DNA from: Apostichopus japonicus
Lineage: Eukaryota > Echinodermata > Holothuroidea > Aspidochirotida > Stichopodidae
Length of the DNA: 64,000 nucleotides
Direction of reading: 5' to 3'
Assembly: GCF_037975245.1 (NCBI RefSeq)
Contig: NC_092583.1
Coordinates: 4,931,264-4,995,263, forward strand
The notes below the pieces were generated by a model that saw only the letters and a list, made by a program, of their open reading frames with translations, was not told the DNA's origin and did no database searches. Numbering within the stretch: the first letter of the stretch is position 1; each line of letters starts with the position of its first letter. Below are positions 57,401-64,000 of this stretch, in pieces. Both the position numbers and the translations under genes were made by a program.

Positions 57401-60400
57401 GATGTAGAGGGGTTGCTCTGCGTCTTGGAAGGGTTAGCTCCGAGAACCTCTAAGGATTTATGATGTTTGGGAGGTCTGGACACCAAGCGGCCACCTCTGG
57501 CCCTAAAGTCAGATACGAGAGCGGGTAGATCGTCCTCATCGGAGAGATGAGGAAAATCTACGAAAGGATGAGGACTCTTGAAGTGTACCAATCTCGACGG
57601 CTTTGTGCTCCGGTCGAGACTTCTGTAAAAGAGAGTGTCGCGTTCAATTTCACGTTTGGTAGCACTGGCGTTCACATCGGTCGAAGGTCCTTCTTTACTG
57701 GTCCCGTCGGAAAGTTTCGGCGATGAGAATAACTTGTCGCCAAAGAACTTCTTCGAGCTGGACTCTTTGCCTTTGTCAGTCTCAAAGAATGGTGGATTGA
57801 GGGTTAAATGTGGAGAAGAAGACAGCTGTACCTTCTTGAGGATATTACTGAAGTGGTTGACTTTGATCGGTGTAGCTAATGGAAGCATACCCGAGGCAGC
57901 TAAACTGGCTCCACTGGGTGCCATCAATGCTGTGAATGGAATGATTTTACTTTCAATGGCCATTACATCCAGAGAGATATTCGCACAGCTCACTTTCTCT
58001 CGTGAGGCAATTGTTCGGTTATTCTCCTCGGCACTTGGTGCTTCCGTTTCATCATGTTCATCTACCTGGACATCATGACCAGTTAATGCTTCACTTTGGC
58101 CATATTCCTCCGAAATATTATCCTCTTGTGAGGCCTCCTTTTCCATATCATTTGTGCTGTTGATACCTGCTCCAAATGTTTCCCCAGCTTCTACCCCTTT
58201 CGTATCCTTGGTGGTATGATTTTTCATTAACTTCTGCATGGCACTTCTGATGGATTCCGTGACAGATTTCTGGTTGTCATGGAACCCGTCCTTACTTTGA
58301 CTTTTCATCGATTGTGTCATTCCTTCGAAGAAACTGCTACTGAGACCTTGAGAGTCGTCGAGACCGGGTGATGCTAAGCACTCCTGATCGTCTACCAGAG
58401 GCAGCGCATAGGAATCGCACAGATAGGACGCTTCCAAGAAAGAATGGTAGAGGGAGTGAACCATAAACTGAAGGCAACGCTTAACCTATGGGGAAAAGTA
58501 TAGCACACACCACAATTAATATACAAATACATAACAAATCTCTGAATAATGTTGTTAAAATTGTAGACAGGGAACGGTTAAATTGTGATTCATAGTATGC
58601 CATTCCGTAAGTAGATATTTTTAAGTGGAATATTATTATTATTATAACTAGGATAATAAATCAAGCAATCAGTACACACCGGTTCAAACCTGTGTAAGGT
58701 GCACTTTCGGGTAGTGTCATGTGACACTAACAGAAGCACATATCACATCTGCTGAACACACCAGGCGCATAGCCAGGGGGGGGGGCAAAGGGGGCGACCA
58801 CCCACCCCCTTGAGCATATTTTTTCTTTATGTTTTTATTATATCGCTAGTAATTTCAAAATAGAAAATGCTTAGATGCAACTTACAAGGCCTGGGAAGTG
58901 CCATTTCCAGCGATCTGGGAGGCATTTTTGGCCAAAATTTTCTTGTACGCTTCGCGCCAACTAATGGTGGCCCTACACTTCCAATGCCATATCTACGGCT
59001 GTGATAGTTTGCCTACAGATCCGCCCCTCCCTTGGCAAATTCCTGGCTACGCGCCTGGACCACACTCAGTAAAAAAAAAGAGAGGGCGCAAGAGGAAACT
59101 GATATTTGGTTTCTCAGTTTCAGTGACTGATCTGCCTCTTTTCATATCACCGTTTTGTAGTGAAAGATATCTCTGACTGTGTAATTATTATGTTTCAAAA
59201 ATAAGGAGAGATTTAACAAAGCTTGTAACAATTTGCTGAAGGTACAGGCGATCAAGTTGCTAGTAAAGCTCATTGTGAACTCACTTTTCGACATAAGTGG
59301 CTAGAATTTTGAAATCCCCTTGCACATATCATCTTAAATCTATTCACAAGATACAAAACCTTTATCTTGTTTTTGTGTGGAAGTACTGCAGTGGCTGCAT
59401 CTTCCATATCACATTTCTTCCGCATGGACATTAAGCACTTGAGTGCTTTGTTCTTTAATTGCCCTAATACTTATCTCGAGACATTCGGAGTGACAAATAC
59501 TCAGTGCAAAGCACAATGTTAAGATAAACATTGCAATATGAGTCAATGTTTACTTTCTCAACACTTAAAGTCATAAAGAAAACTTGTAGTCAATAAAAGT
59601 TTTCCTCAAATTCACTATTAAACTGACATATCAAATGTATATTACATAAATAGACTGCAGTTAACTCCATTTGATGTTAACATTTTATTACTTGCACTTG
59701 ATGGGAAAATTGTTTGTAATATAATAAACTAAATGAATATTTATCATACAGTTCTTGTCATATTTCTTTTACGGTATTATTTAAAATCTCTAGTTCATGC
59801 TACTATTCAAACAGGTTTTCAGTGAAAATAGTATCCACCTCAGAAGGCCTCCATGGAAAGATATACCCCAATTCATCATTATATGCTGTTTACTTAATAT
59901 CAAATTTGGTGACCTTTGACCTCCTACCATAGCAACATCTACACTGAGGGTGTTCACCTGCCATTAAACCACTGACCTCTTACTATGGGAAGACCATGAT
60001 GGAGGATCTGGCAGAATTTAACAAGACCAGACAAACTTGGCCATTTCATTAAAATTGTTGATGCATAGAATCCCATTTCAATAAATTAAGTAATGCTTTG
60101 GATCAAAACGTTAAGTTTTGTAGACCTTAACAAAACAGAGAAAATTAGCACAGAAGATTAAAATAATCAATCAAACCGAAGAGTGGTTACCTAGGTGATA
60201 GGAATGACCAGGAGGATGAGATGAATCCCATCAGTGGGCTGAGGGAGGAGGCAGGGGAGGAGGGGCAGGAGGGGACAAGGGGGAGGAGGAGGAGGCGGGG
60301 GAGGAGGAGGAGGCAGGGGAGGAGGGGGAGGAGGGAGAAGCAGCACTTTCAACGACACAACAACATCAGTGATGACACATGCCAGATTATGTTTGGCGTT

Positions 60401-61753
60401 GCAATATGCCTCTTTCATAGGAGAACTCTAATAGTACAGCCAGTGCTGGAAGCAATGGAACAAACACGTGTGTGACCTGATATTAGTAATTACCTTCTTC
60501 AGCTCGATTAGAGAACCTCCTCTGAGTAAGACAGAACATCCAAGCCTCGGAGGGCATCCCGTGATAAACATTAATGTTTTGCTATATCCTGTAGAAGTAG
60601 GTCAAGGAATTTATAAACAATCAAACACATATTCCTGTGAAATGTATTAGCCACGTTCTGATTAACTCTTGAAGTTAGTGAATCCATCGGGTAACGTCTC
60701 ACTTGGTCAGTTATCAAAGATTACAAAACTAATTCTAATCGTGCCTTTATGAAAAATACCCAATATTAACAATGTCTCAGATGGAAACCTTATCAACCAA
60801 GGACATCCTAACGACCGAAGAAGATATTAGTCTATGCATCTATCTGTGAGTTATATTTTTGCTTCAAGTCCACTGAGACTTACCATGCCAGAGGTGTTTT
60901 TATGTCCTCAAGACAAGCTACAACCCATTGTTCTATTATTATATCTATCTTCTACAGCAATTAAAAACTTGAAGACAACTGAATCTTTTACTAATGATTA
61001 AAGAAACACATGTTGATAAGGAATTAAAGACCAATGTATTGTCACTGATTCATGGTCTCCATGTAGAGTAGACTTATTCATATCATATTCAAACTGCTGT
61101 ATCCATAGCAACCCTGTCTATTAATCCTTTAACACTTTTATGATATTTATGAAGGTTCATCTGCATTTGTAGTGCAATCCTTTTTGAGTGATTTCTTTAT
61201 TTGGGGGGGGGGGGGGGGTTGGAGGTTGGGTGCTTGGGTTAGAAGTTCTTAGAATTGTGCCTGCGTGTAACTAATAATAAGTCAATTCTAAAATATCTGA
61301 AAATGAAATTCCAGGCTACTGTCTCTTGCTAATCTCAGTTTTTGACAATTTGTAGGATTTCTCTATTTTTAAAACTAATTTGTAGGGGTTTCTTCTAACA
61401 ACATCTTCTTCCAAAGACTTCTTTTGTACCATACAAAATGCTAACATTTATATGAAAATGTTGAATGAATTTTAAATAAACACATACTTATTGTCATTTG
61501 CAATGCATGAATAAATCCATGGTGATCAAATCATGAAAAACTTTTCCTACAATAGTAATTTCTCAAAAACAATTTTCTACCCCTTCTCACCCCCCCCCAC
61601 TCCACCCACCCCCAACCCTTCAAACTCACCTCCTGGGAAATGATAGACTTTAAGGTAAAACTGGTAACAAGAGCCAAAGGTAGCCTGAGCAGCTTGTTCA
61701 ATTGATTCTTCCAAGCTAGCCCCAGTAGATCTCTTTATCCTCGCCATTACAAG
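30998..61753 (-). CDS. PIKFYVE: 1-phosphatidylinositol 3-phosphate 5-kinase (PIKfyve), 3' 23 coding exons
   Basis: Exons, 5' to 3': 61753-61630, 60588-60494, 58485-57083, 56445-56274, 54796-54618, 53830-53717, 52914-52803, 51161-51083, 45379-45292, 44492-44441, 43772-43631, 42009-41869, 41051-40916, 40514-40419, 39113-38944, 37712-37575, 36439-36374, 36133-35954, 35272-35169, 33653-33425, 33051-32890, 32169-32095, 31122-30998. They sum to 4,182 nt in one continuous frame: 1,393 codons plus stop. The segment runs from inside the CCT-like domain to the C-terminal lipid kinase domain. PIKfyve phosphorylates PI3P to PI(3,5)P2 on late endosomes, in a complex with VAC14 and FIG4. The 5' part (FYVE, DEP, start of CCT) lies beyond the right edge. 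The least certain borders are at 56445, 44441 and 37712, chosen by phase and alignment to the vertebrate protein. Donors at 45292 and 33425 are weak (GTTTGA, GTTTGT). Confidence 0.95.
31464..31703 (-). mobile_element. tRNA-derived SINE, copy 4
   Basis: The most complete copy, on the minus strand: head GGAGTGTTAGCTCAGTGGTT with box A, box B GAGTTCGAGTC, the shared body, the CCTGCTTGCAG core, and an ATAC tail at 31464-31475. It lies in the last PIKFYVE intron (31123-32094), in the sense orientation. Confidence 0.88.
34508..35005. repeat. AT-rich 10/20-bp tandem array
   Basis: About 500 bp of tttgtgatcattttatatca and variants (gatcattttagata, aataatttgtg). The right half is nearly homogeneous while the left half mixes several 10-mers. 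It lies in a PIKFYVE intron between exons 35272-35169 and 33653-33425. Confidence 0.95.
35395..35870 (+). mobile_element. Non-LTR retrotransposon 3' remnant (RT C-terminus)
   Basis: The plus-strand frame reads RRLQLLNLTTLELRRLHGDL, IRVFKIVYVYG, CTRGHCLKLQKS, NIRHNFFSNRVVNEWN and SVNGFKNALDKNF. This is the typical tail of the reverse transcriptase ORF of CR1/Jockey-like LINEs. Only the last ~110 codons remain, so it is a 5'-truncated dead copy. It sits antisense in a PIKFYVE intron, between exons 36133-35954 and 35272-35169. Confidence 0.85.
36464..36830. mobile_element. hAT-like MITE next to a PIKFYVE 3' splice site
   Basis: The 367-bp element has related inverted ends (CAGTGGCATAGGAAGG; right end reversed CAAGGGCGTAGGAACTGG) and a perfect 8-bp target duplication ataaaaat (36456-36463 and 36831-36838). 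It has C/G-rich subterminal runs and no ORF. It begins only about 24 nt upstream of the acceptor of PIKFYVE exon 36439-36374. Confidence 0.9.
37575..45379 (-). CDS. PIKFYVE: PIKFYVE exons for the inter-domain linker
   Basis: Eight exons encode a variable Ser/Thr-rich linker with three recognisable anchors: WSERFQDFFYQEKEKGRGES (vertebrate NNRLQDLFQQEKGRKR) across exons 45379-45292 and 44492-44441; PPDQHYMLPPCN then VIFDKEPSSIISYTL in exon 40514-40419 (vertebrate FDPDKHYLMYEHE, CEKEPSSIIAFAL); and DEYKNKLVIMEEERRSQSV in exon 39113-38944. Linker length and sequence otherwise diverge, as expected for this part of the protein. The 44441 donor was preferred to the downstream GATGTAAGT because only it keeps the next exon open. 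Confidence 0.85.
39160..39400. repeat. ~75-bp tandem repeat, three copies and a part
   Basis: Units containing gaaatgggtgcacaggaaat, agcatgtattacactgtaca and atataccat. All frames are open through the repeat because of its composition; this is not a coding signal. Confidence 0.9.
39859..40114. mobile_element. MITE with CAGGSATGAG ends and 6-bp duplication
   Basis: The 256-bp element starts CAGGGATGAGCC; its right end reversed reads CAGGCATGAGTTTTTCCGCG. It is flanked by perfect 6-bp repeats actata (39853-39858, 40115-40120). Same family as the element at 52105. Confidence 0.87.
42225..43180. repeat. ~28-bp minisatellite, >30 copies
   Basis: Units of aaacacatacactataaaca plus aattatt, alternating with variants (aaatgatc, catttttaaacatat). 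Variant order repeats in blocks of several units, giving a higher-order structure. It fills most of the PIKFYVE intron 42010-43630. Confidence 0.95.
43926..43994. repeat. Palindromic AT dinucleotide repeat
   Basis: An (AT)n tract interrupted by ctatatag, self-complementary over about 40 bp and able to extrude a cruciform. Confidence 0.9.
44698..44911. repeat. GACT/ACTG-based minisatellite
   Basis: Units of (gact)n followed by ggcttaat, about 24-28 bp long, in the PIKFYVE intron 44493-45291. Confidence 0.92.
46310..47298 (+). other. Possible small two-exon transcript, coding status unclear
   Basis: A basic ORF starts at 46310 (MPKKPKKIRRSAKIKPAL), hits TAG at 46364, and continues in frame as QGYIREKVIEPARTRS to a good donor (TCG|GTACGT at 46415). 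A good acceptor (ccttcttag, 47153) then opens two frames: one gives QPSGDETPRRAGRSRGRRG and a stop; another gives EVSSCVTPDNGTTRLTAAAA then RRQVEKRQQE, stop at 47296. I do not recognise the product. It could be a pseudogene, a non-coding RNA or a chance arrangement. It lies antisense in the 5.7-kb PIKFYVE intron. Confidence 0.2.
46610..46970. repeat. Dispersed repeat with GGGGAGGAAANTAACG motifs, copy 1
   Basis: Contains inverted terminal-like motifs (aacgttagcttcctcc at the left, ggggaggaactaacggg at the right) and internal ggggaggaaagtaacg. The same vocabulary recurs at 49480-49885, so this is probably a MITE family, but exact ends are not resolved. Confidence 0.5.
47750..48270. repeat. Diverged ~130-bp tandem repeat carrying AGGTCA direct repeats
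   Basis: Four to five degraded copies share ctcaagaagtgaaagttggtt, gctatatagatag and aaaggtcatttgaggtcaa. Two copies hold perfect AGGTCA direct repeats spaced by 4 nt (47905-47920, 48040-48055). Confidence 0.75.
48963..49228. repeat. ~140-bp tandem duplication overlapping the nested gene's 3' end
   Basis: Copy B (49086-49228) contains the last ~15 codons and stop of the nested gene on the minus strand. Copy A (48963-49089) repeats that block with substitutions (LLQAIRAAWGLVLL instead of FLQAIIAGWDQVLL). A C-rich run lies between the copies. Confidence 0.75.
49169..50383 (-). CDS. Small nested gene of unknown family
   Basis: Two exons, 50383-50310 and 49442-49169, with strong borders (AG|GTAAGC; ctactttcag) encode 115 residues. 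Visible stretches: HLKSDTEVTRLVLDRFTRNF, SAGRWTCVPVMEKNSYKYIP, QLMKDIFRRRLDDDNSQLGG, VVLLFLLRMTQGTSLVQFAL and ANLHQFYSFLQAIIAGWDQV. I do not recognise the family. It looks globular and largely helical, with no signal peptide. It cannot belong to PIKFYVE: it begins with its own ATG and lies between exons that already join in phase. A second ATG at 50439 in a better Kozak context (AAAATGGCGG) opens a 30-codon frame overlapping the start; via an alternative donor at AGAG|GTACAT it would also join exon 2 in phase. The stop lies inside a tandem duplication, so the C-terminus may be recent. Confidence 0.55.
49480..49885. repeat. Dispersed repeat with GGGGAGGAAANTAACG motifs, copy 2
   Basis: Shares gggaggaaagta, ggggaggaaac, cttcctccctggaaaaacg, tggctaggy and gaaactaacggg with 46610-46970. 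It lies in the single intron of the nested gene. Confidence 0.45.
51083..56445 (-). CDS. PIKFYVE: PIKFYVE exons for the Cys/His-rich region
   Basis: Exon 56445-56274 gives TLYTCRSKTCETLMLQHIRR then FVHGHGC and ends SWCRRCQE. Exon 54796-54618 contains MSFSKFLELRFL and CGHSLHMQHNQYFS. These match the vertebrate HHIRRFVHGQGC, SWCRICKQ and CGHSIHHDYHQYFS blocks, a conserved Cys/His region before the kinase linker. Exons 53830-53717, 52914-52803 and 51161-51083 encode YHPINVREVVLPL and a poorly conserved, probably helical stretch (QMLFKNHLVGLQERIADLRN). Confidence 0.9.
51221..51540. repeat. ~88-bp tandem repeat, about four copies
   Basis: Units begin tagttagcattcatattcta, include tatcactaacacataaatat and end tgcactcaccaagtatag. 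They start about 140 bp upstream of the adjacent PIKFYVE exon 51161-51083. Confidence 0.92.
52105..52562. mobile_element. MITE with CAGGSATGAG ends, second copy
   Basis: The 458-bp element begins CAGGGATGAGACT; its right end reversed reads CAGGCATGAGACTCTTCCGCG. It is flanked by perfect 6-bp repeats catgtg (52099-52104, 52563-52568). Ends and duplication length match 39859-40114. The interior is A-rich with no transposase. Confidence 0.87.
52930..53065. repeat. ~46-bp tandem repeat, three copies
   Basis: Units agcaagcaaaatacataaac plus aatatatagagcaaaatatg, beginning about 15 nt from the acceptor of PIKFYVE exon 52914-52803 and thus supplying sequence around its branch-point zone. Confidence 0.85.
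55824..56273 (-). repeat. ~117-bp tandem repeat that copies an exon end and its 5' splice site
   Basis: Four units run from a ctgttcaatgcaattata block to tacctcttgacatctacg. On the minus strand the unit end is CGTAGATGTCAAGAG followed by GT, which is exactly the last 15 nt and donor of PIKFYVE exon 56445-56274. Copies of the 15-mer lie at 56156-56170, 56041-56055 and 55923-55937, each preceded by AACAG and followed by GT (GTATAT, GTTTAT, GTACAT). Confidence 0.92.
57083..58485 (-). CDS. PIKFYVE: PIKFYVE large central exon (467 codons)
   Basis: The 1,403-nt exon opens with VKRCLQFMVHSLYHSFLEAS, the last part of the CCT-like domain. A low-complexity acidic and serine-rich linker follows, then conserved islands: HLTLNPPFFETDKGK, SDFRARGGRL (vertebrate YRARGGRI), VDCLDPYFHQKLKMQFSSFS, and the run from SDNAPNYC through MEHYGKHDVTLGHFLDKFCF, which opens the Cys-rich region. 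Vertebrate PIKFYVE also has one exceptionally long exon here. The acceptor is ccccatag and the donor GA|GTAAGT. It is part of the larger gene, not a separate 461-residue protein. Confidence 0.93.
58762..59057. mobile_element. hAT-like MITE (CAGGCGCRTAGCCAGG ends)
   Basis: The 296-bp element has 16-bp inverted ends with one mismatch (CAGGCGCATAGCCAGG and CAGGCGCGTAGCCAGG). The flanking 8-mers gaacacac (58754-58761) and gaccacac (59058-59065) agree at 7 of 8 positions. No ORF. It lies in PIKFYVE intron 58486-60493. Confidence 0.87.
60221..60345 (+). repeat. G-rich polypurine tract
   Basis: About 105 nt almost entirely G and A (repeats of gaggagg, gcaggggagg, gggggagg) on the plus strand. It fits both G-quadruplex and triplex (H-DNA) patterns. 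On the transcribed PIKFYVE message it is a C/U-rich intronic tract about 150-270 nt downstream of exon 60588-60494. Confidence 0.85.
60494..61753 (-). CDS. PIKFYVE: PIKFYVE exons for the end of the CCT/chaperonin-like domain
   Basis: Exon 61753-61630 encodes LVMARIKRSTGASLEES and ends FYLKVYHFPGG. Exon 60588-60494 encodes YSKTLMFITGCPPRLGCSV then LLRGGSLIELKK. The pair matches the vertebrate stretch ending with KTLMFFEGCPQHLGCTIKLR and GGSDYEL. This TCP-1-like domain contributes to contacts with the VAC14 scaffold. No further exon was found between 61754 and 64000. Confidence 0.92.
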
Positions 61754-62670
61754 CTGAAAATCAAATCGAAATGCATAACCTAAATGGATGGTTTAGATCA
61801 AATTTATCGACCTGTAAAAAGAGGAAAATTGATCCAAACATCCTGGTTTAATTTGATTTCAATCCTTCCAATCGTTGCAAAAAGACGACCCCCCCCCCCC
61901 CAAAAAAAAGAAGAAAAAAATGTCAATGTTGTATGATTGGCATTGCACTTGTTTGCTTCAAGTTCACTTCTAGTATATAATCAACAACTTTGAAGGCCAA
62001 GTCTCCACACTAAGGAACCTTCAACCAGGACATTAACATTATGAATTTTTTTTTACATTCAATTCTCCTTGATGTTTCATAAAAGTGGCAGATTAACCAC
62101 AAGGAAGTTTTATAAACATTAAAACCAAGTTCAGCATAATTAAAAATTGAATGTAATATCTACCTGTATAAAGACATATAAACTAAGGTCCGGACAGTTT
62201 GATTAACCTCAGCAAAGTATTAAACCATCGATGACATTTGAAATGACACGATTTGATGATAACTGTTGTAAAATCCTGCTTCAGCTATTCGTTAATTAAG
62301 TTGGGAACATGTTTTCAGCTACTATTTCAATTCATCAATAGTTAATGTTGATTTTATTTTTATTCTTTGTTTTTTGTGACAGTGATTCCTGGATACAGCC
62401 ACTTGTGAGACACAAAAGCTTCTACTTGTTCTGTCTCTATTTAATTATTAACTATTAATTAATAACTATTTAATTATTAACTATTGATGCACATCCTTAA
62501 TGTTTGGTTCTTTGGCCATGATACAGAGAAGAATATCAATGTTTGAGACAGTTCTGTTGAATCAAAACTTTGTATGTACTGCAGTGGTCGTAAATATGTA
62601 TCACATGCCATGTCAGAAAGTTTGTAATAGTGTTGTGTGCATCATGCAACTTGACAAGACCTCAAGTAAA

Positions 62671-62815
62671 TGTGTAAGTTAGAGAACCTGATATTTCCAT
62701 CCTAGCCGGAACTTCTTCAAAAGAAAATCCTGCTAGGATGGATATGTGCGGCTCTCTAACTTATGTATTTACCTACACAGTGTTTCTGCAGTAGATAAGG
62801 ATTGCCTTCTCTTGG
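62671..62815. mobile_element. Hairpin insertion with 15-bp target duplication, Penelope-like
   Basis: The 145-bp insert is flanked by perfect 15-bp direct repeats aagacctcaagtaaa (62656-62670 and 62816-62830). Its first ~115 bp are an inverted repeat: gtaagttagagaacc ... ccatcctagc against gctaggatgg ... ggctctctaactta. It matches the fragment at 22434-22530 and carries TTGAAGAAG, a hairpin and GGAAAT in the hammerhead-like order. Confidence 0.7.
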
Positions 62816-63004
62816 AAGACCTCAAGTAAACAGTGAATTGCTGTTAAGAAACACTGATGACAAAAGGTAACTGTAAACAGATGTTTTGCCAAAGACAAGG
62901 TAACAATAGACAAAGTATGTAAATTCTTTCTTTGTTAATTCTCTCTTTGAGGTGTTTTTTCCTGATTGTTTCTCCTGCAATCCTTTCATCTATCTTTCTT
63001 CTCA

Positions 63005-63118
63005 TTTCCATTGACGTCTGTCCTTCTGTTATCTGACATTTTCCATTGACCTCTGTTTTTGTTATCTGCCATTTTCCATTGACCTCTGTCCTTAATATCT
63101 GACATGTCCATTGACCTA
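63005..63118. repeat. ~40-bp imperfect tandem repeat
   Basis: Three degraded units of ttccattgacctctgt with gttatctgacatt. The minus-strand open frame across it (EVNGKWQIT repeats) is a product of the repeat and is not a PIKFYVE exon. Confidence 0.75.
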
Positions 63119-64000
63119 TTGAATCAATCATGAAACTCCATAGCCTGACTAAACTTTTCATCTCAAGAAACGCTGATCCAACGAATGATAATTTCTAAGA
63201 GAGTTATTAACTATATCCAATTTCCCTGAATAGCTATGTACCTCATGGACAGTATAAGCAAACAAATATTGATATAAATCAACTTCAAAATGATCAGCTC
63301 TATACACTTCTTTACTGCAATTAAGTGCTTACCAATTGAGATAAAATTCTACCCAATATAAATTTTGTTTTAAATACAAACTACATATTTTCCTTCTCTC
63401 TATCTCTGATATCCACATTTTAACACATGAGACCACTACAATTCACTCATATTGACTAATTAAGAAGTGATAGATACTGTGCTGGCTTCTGTGATTGTTG
63501 ATATCCCAAAAGACATTGCCATGAATCAATTTGCAGAATATTAATATGAGGCACTACTCGTAAACCCTGTAGAAAATTATATCTTTCCCAAAAATCAACG
63601 AAAAAACACTGAAGGAGATATTTTTATTCACTGCTATTGTTAATAATATTATATACTGAATTGGATACAACCAGAATAATTGTTGTTGAAATCATCAAAT
63701 TTGTTACATTTCTTTTATTTTATCATTAAGCTATGTAATCAAAGAAGGTTTGGCAATTTCACACCACCTGAATAATATATTGCCCCTGGGATACGAGAGG
63801 TCAGTGGTTTCCGATGCAGTTTATGATACAAATACAAAACACCATGACATTGGCAAATTTCAAAAGCGTTCAGTTCTTGCAAACTGCCCAATTGAATCAT
63901 CACATCTCAGTGGATATTGAATTGAAGCTTGCAGAATGAAAACACCTTCTTGCCAGATAATTAATAACTTAAAAATCATTCAGTTTTCCCTGGAATACCG

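Larger units (their letters stand above)
61754..64000. other. PIKFYVE: PIKFYVE intron, upstream exons beyond the window
   Basis: No segment matches the expected preceding CCT-domain exon. Apart from the hairpin insertion at 62671 and a short tandem repeat at 63005 I see nothing else here. C-rich homopolymer runs occur at 61890 and, just inside the adjoining exon flank, at 61589. Confidence 0.6.

Noticed and set aside
57079..58464. 461-residue ORF as a stand-alone intronless gene
   Set aside because: Its frame runs through an acceptor at 58486 and a donor at 57082 and joins neighbouring exons in phase; it is the large PIKFYVE exon.
62844..63161. Minus-strand ORF with EVNGK repeats as an upstream PIKFYVE exon
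   Set aside because: It shows no similarity to the CCT domain, and the repetitive residues come from a short tandem DNA repeat.

Overview
This is nuclear DNA of a bilaterian animal. All four main genes are broken by GT-AG introns, there are no bacterial-type operons, and the introns are AT-rich and full of short interspersed elements, MITEs and minisatellites. The protein matches and repeat style point to a marine invertebrate, possibly an echinoderm or other invertebrate deuterostome; the exact lineage is inference.

Layout. (1) 601-2917, + strand: PP2D1, a PP2C-like phosphatase in two coding exons with several metal-binding residues replaced. (2) 7908-12627, - strand: RAB5, five coding exons, complete. 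(3) 15615-25957, + strand: EFHB (CFAP21), nine coding exons, complete. (4) 30998-61753, - strand: PIKFYVE, the last 23 coding exons (1,393 codons plus stop), from inside the chaperonin-like (CCT) domain to the C-terminus. The FYVE and DEP parts must lie beyond the right edge. Exon phases were checked by hand and all four models stay open. (5) 49169-50383, - strand: a small two-exon gene of unknown family nested in a 5.7 kb PIKFYVE intron.

The order and relative orientation PP2D1 > < RAB5 > < EFHB, with RAB5 and EFHB head to head, match my recollection of human 3p24.3 (EFHB, RAB5A, PP2D1). This looks like an ancient linkage block. Two neighbours belong to the same phosphoinositide/endosome pathway (RAB5 and PIKFYVE), but that may be coincidence.

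The accessory DNA is the most unusual part. It holds four copies of a tRNA-derived SINE (one with its promoter head triplicated), three hAT-like elements with 8-bp target duplications, two members of a CAGG-ended family with 6-bp duplications, a MITE whose empty site can be rebuilt from flanking tandem repeats, two fragments resembling Penelope-type termini with a hammerhead-like core, a LINE 3' remnant, and about ten tandem arrays. One array in PIKFYVE has copied an exon's last 15 nt with its 5' splice site three times, giving possible in-frame microexons. One MITE landed about 24 nt upstream of a PIKFYVE 3' splice site and appears to supply part of the branch point. I found no wholly new multi-gene system.
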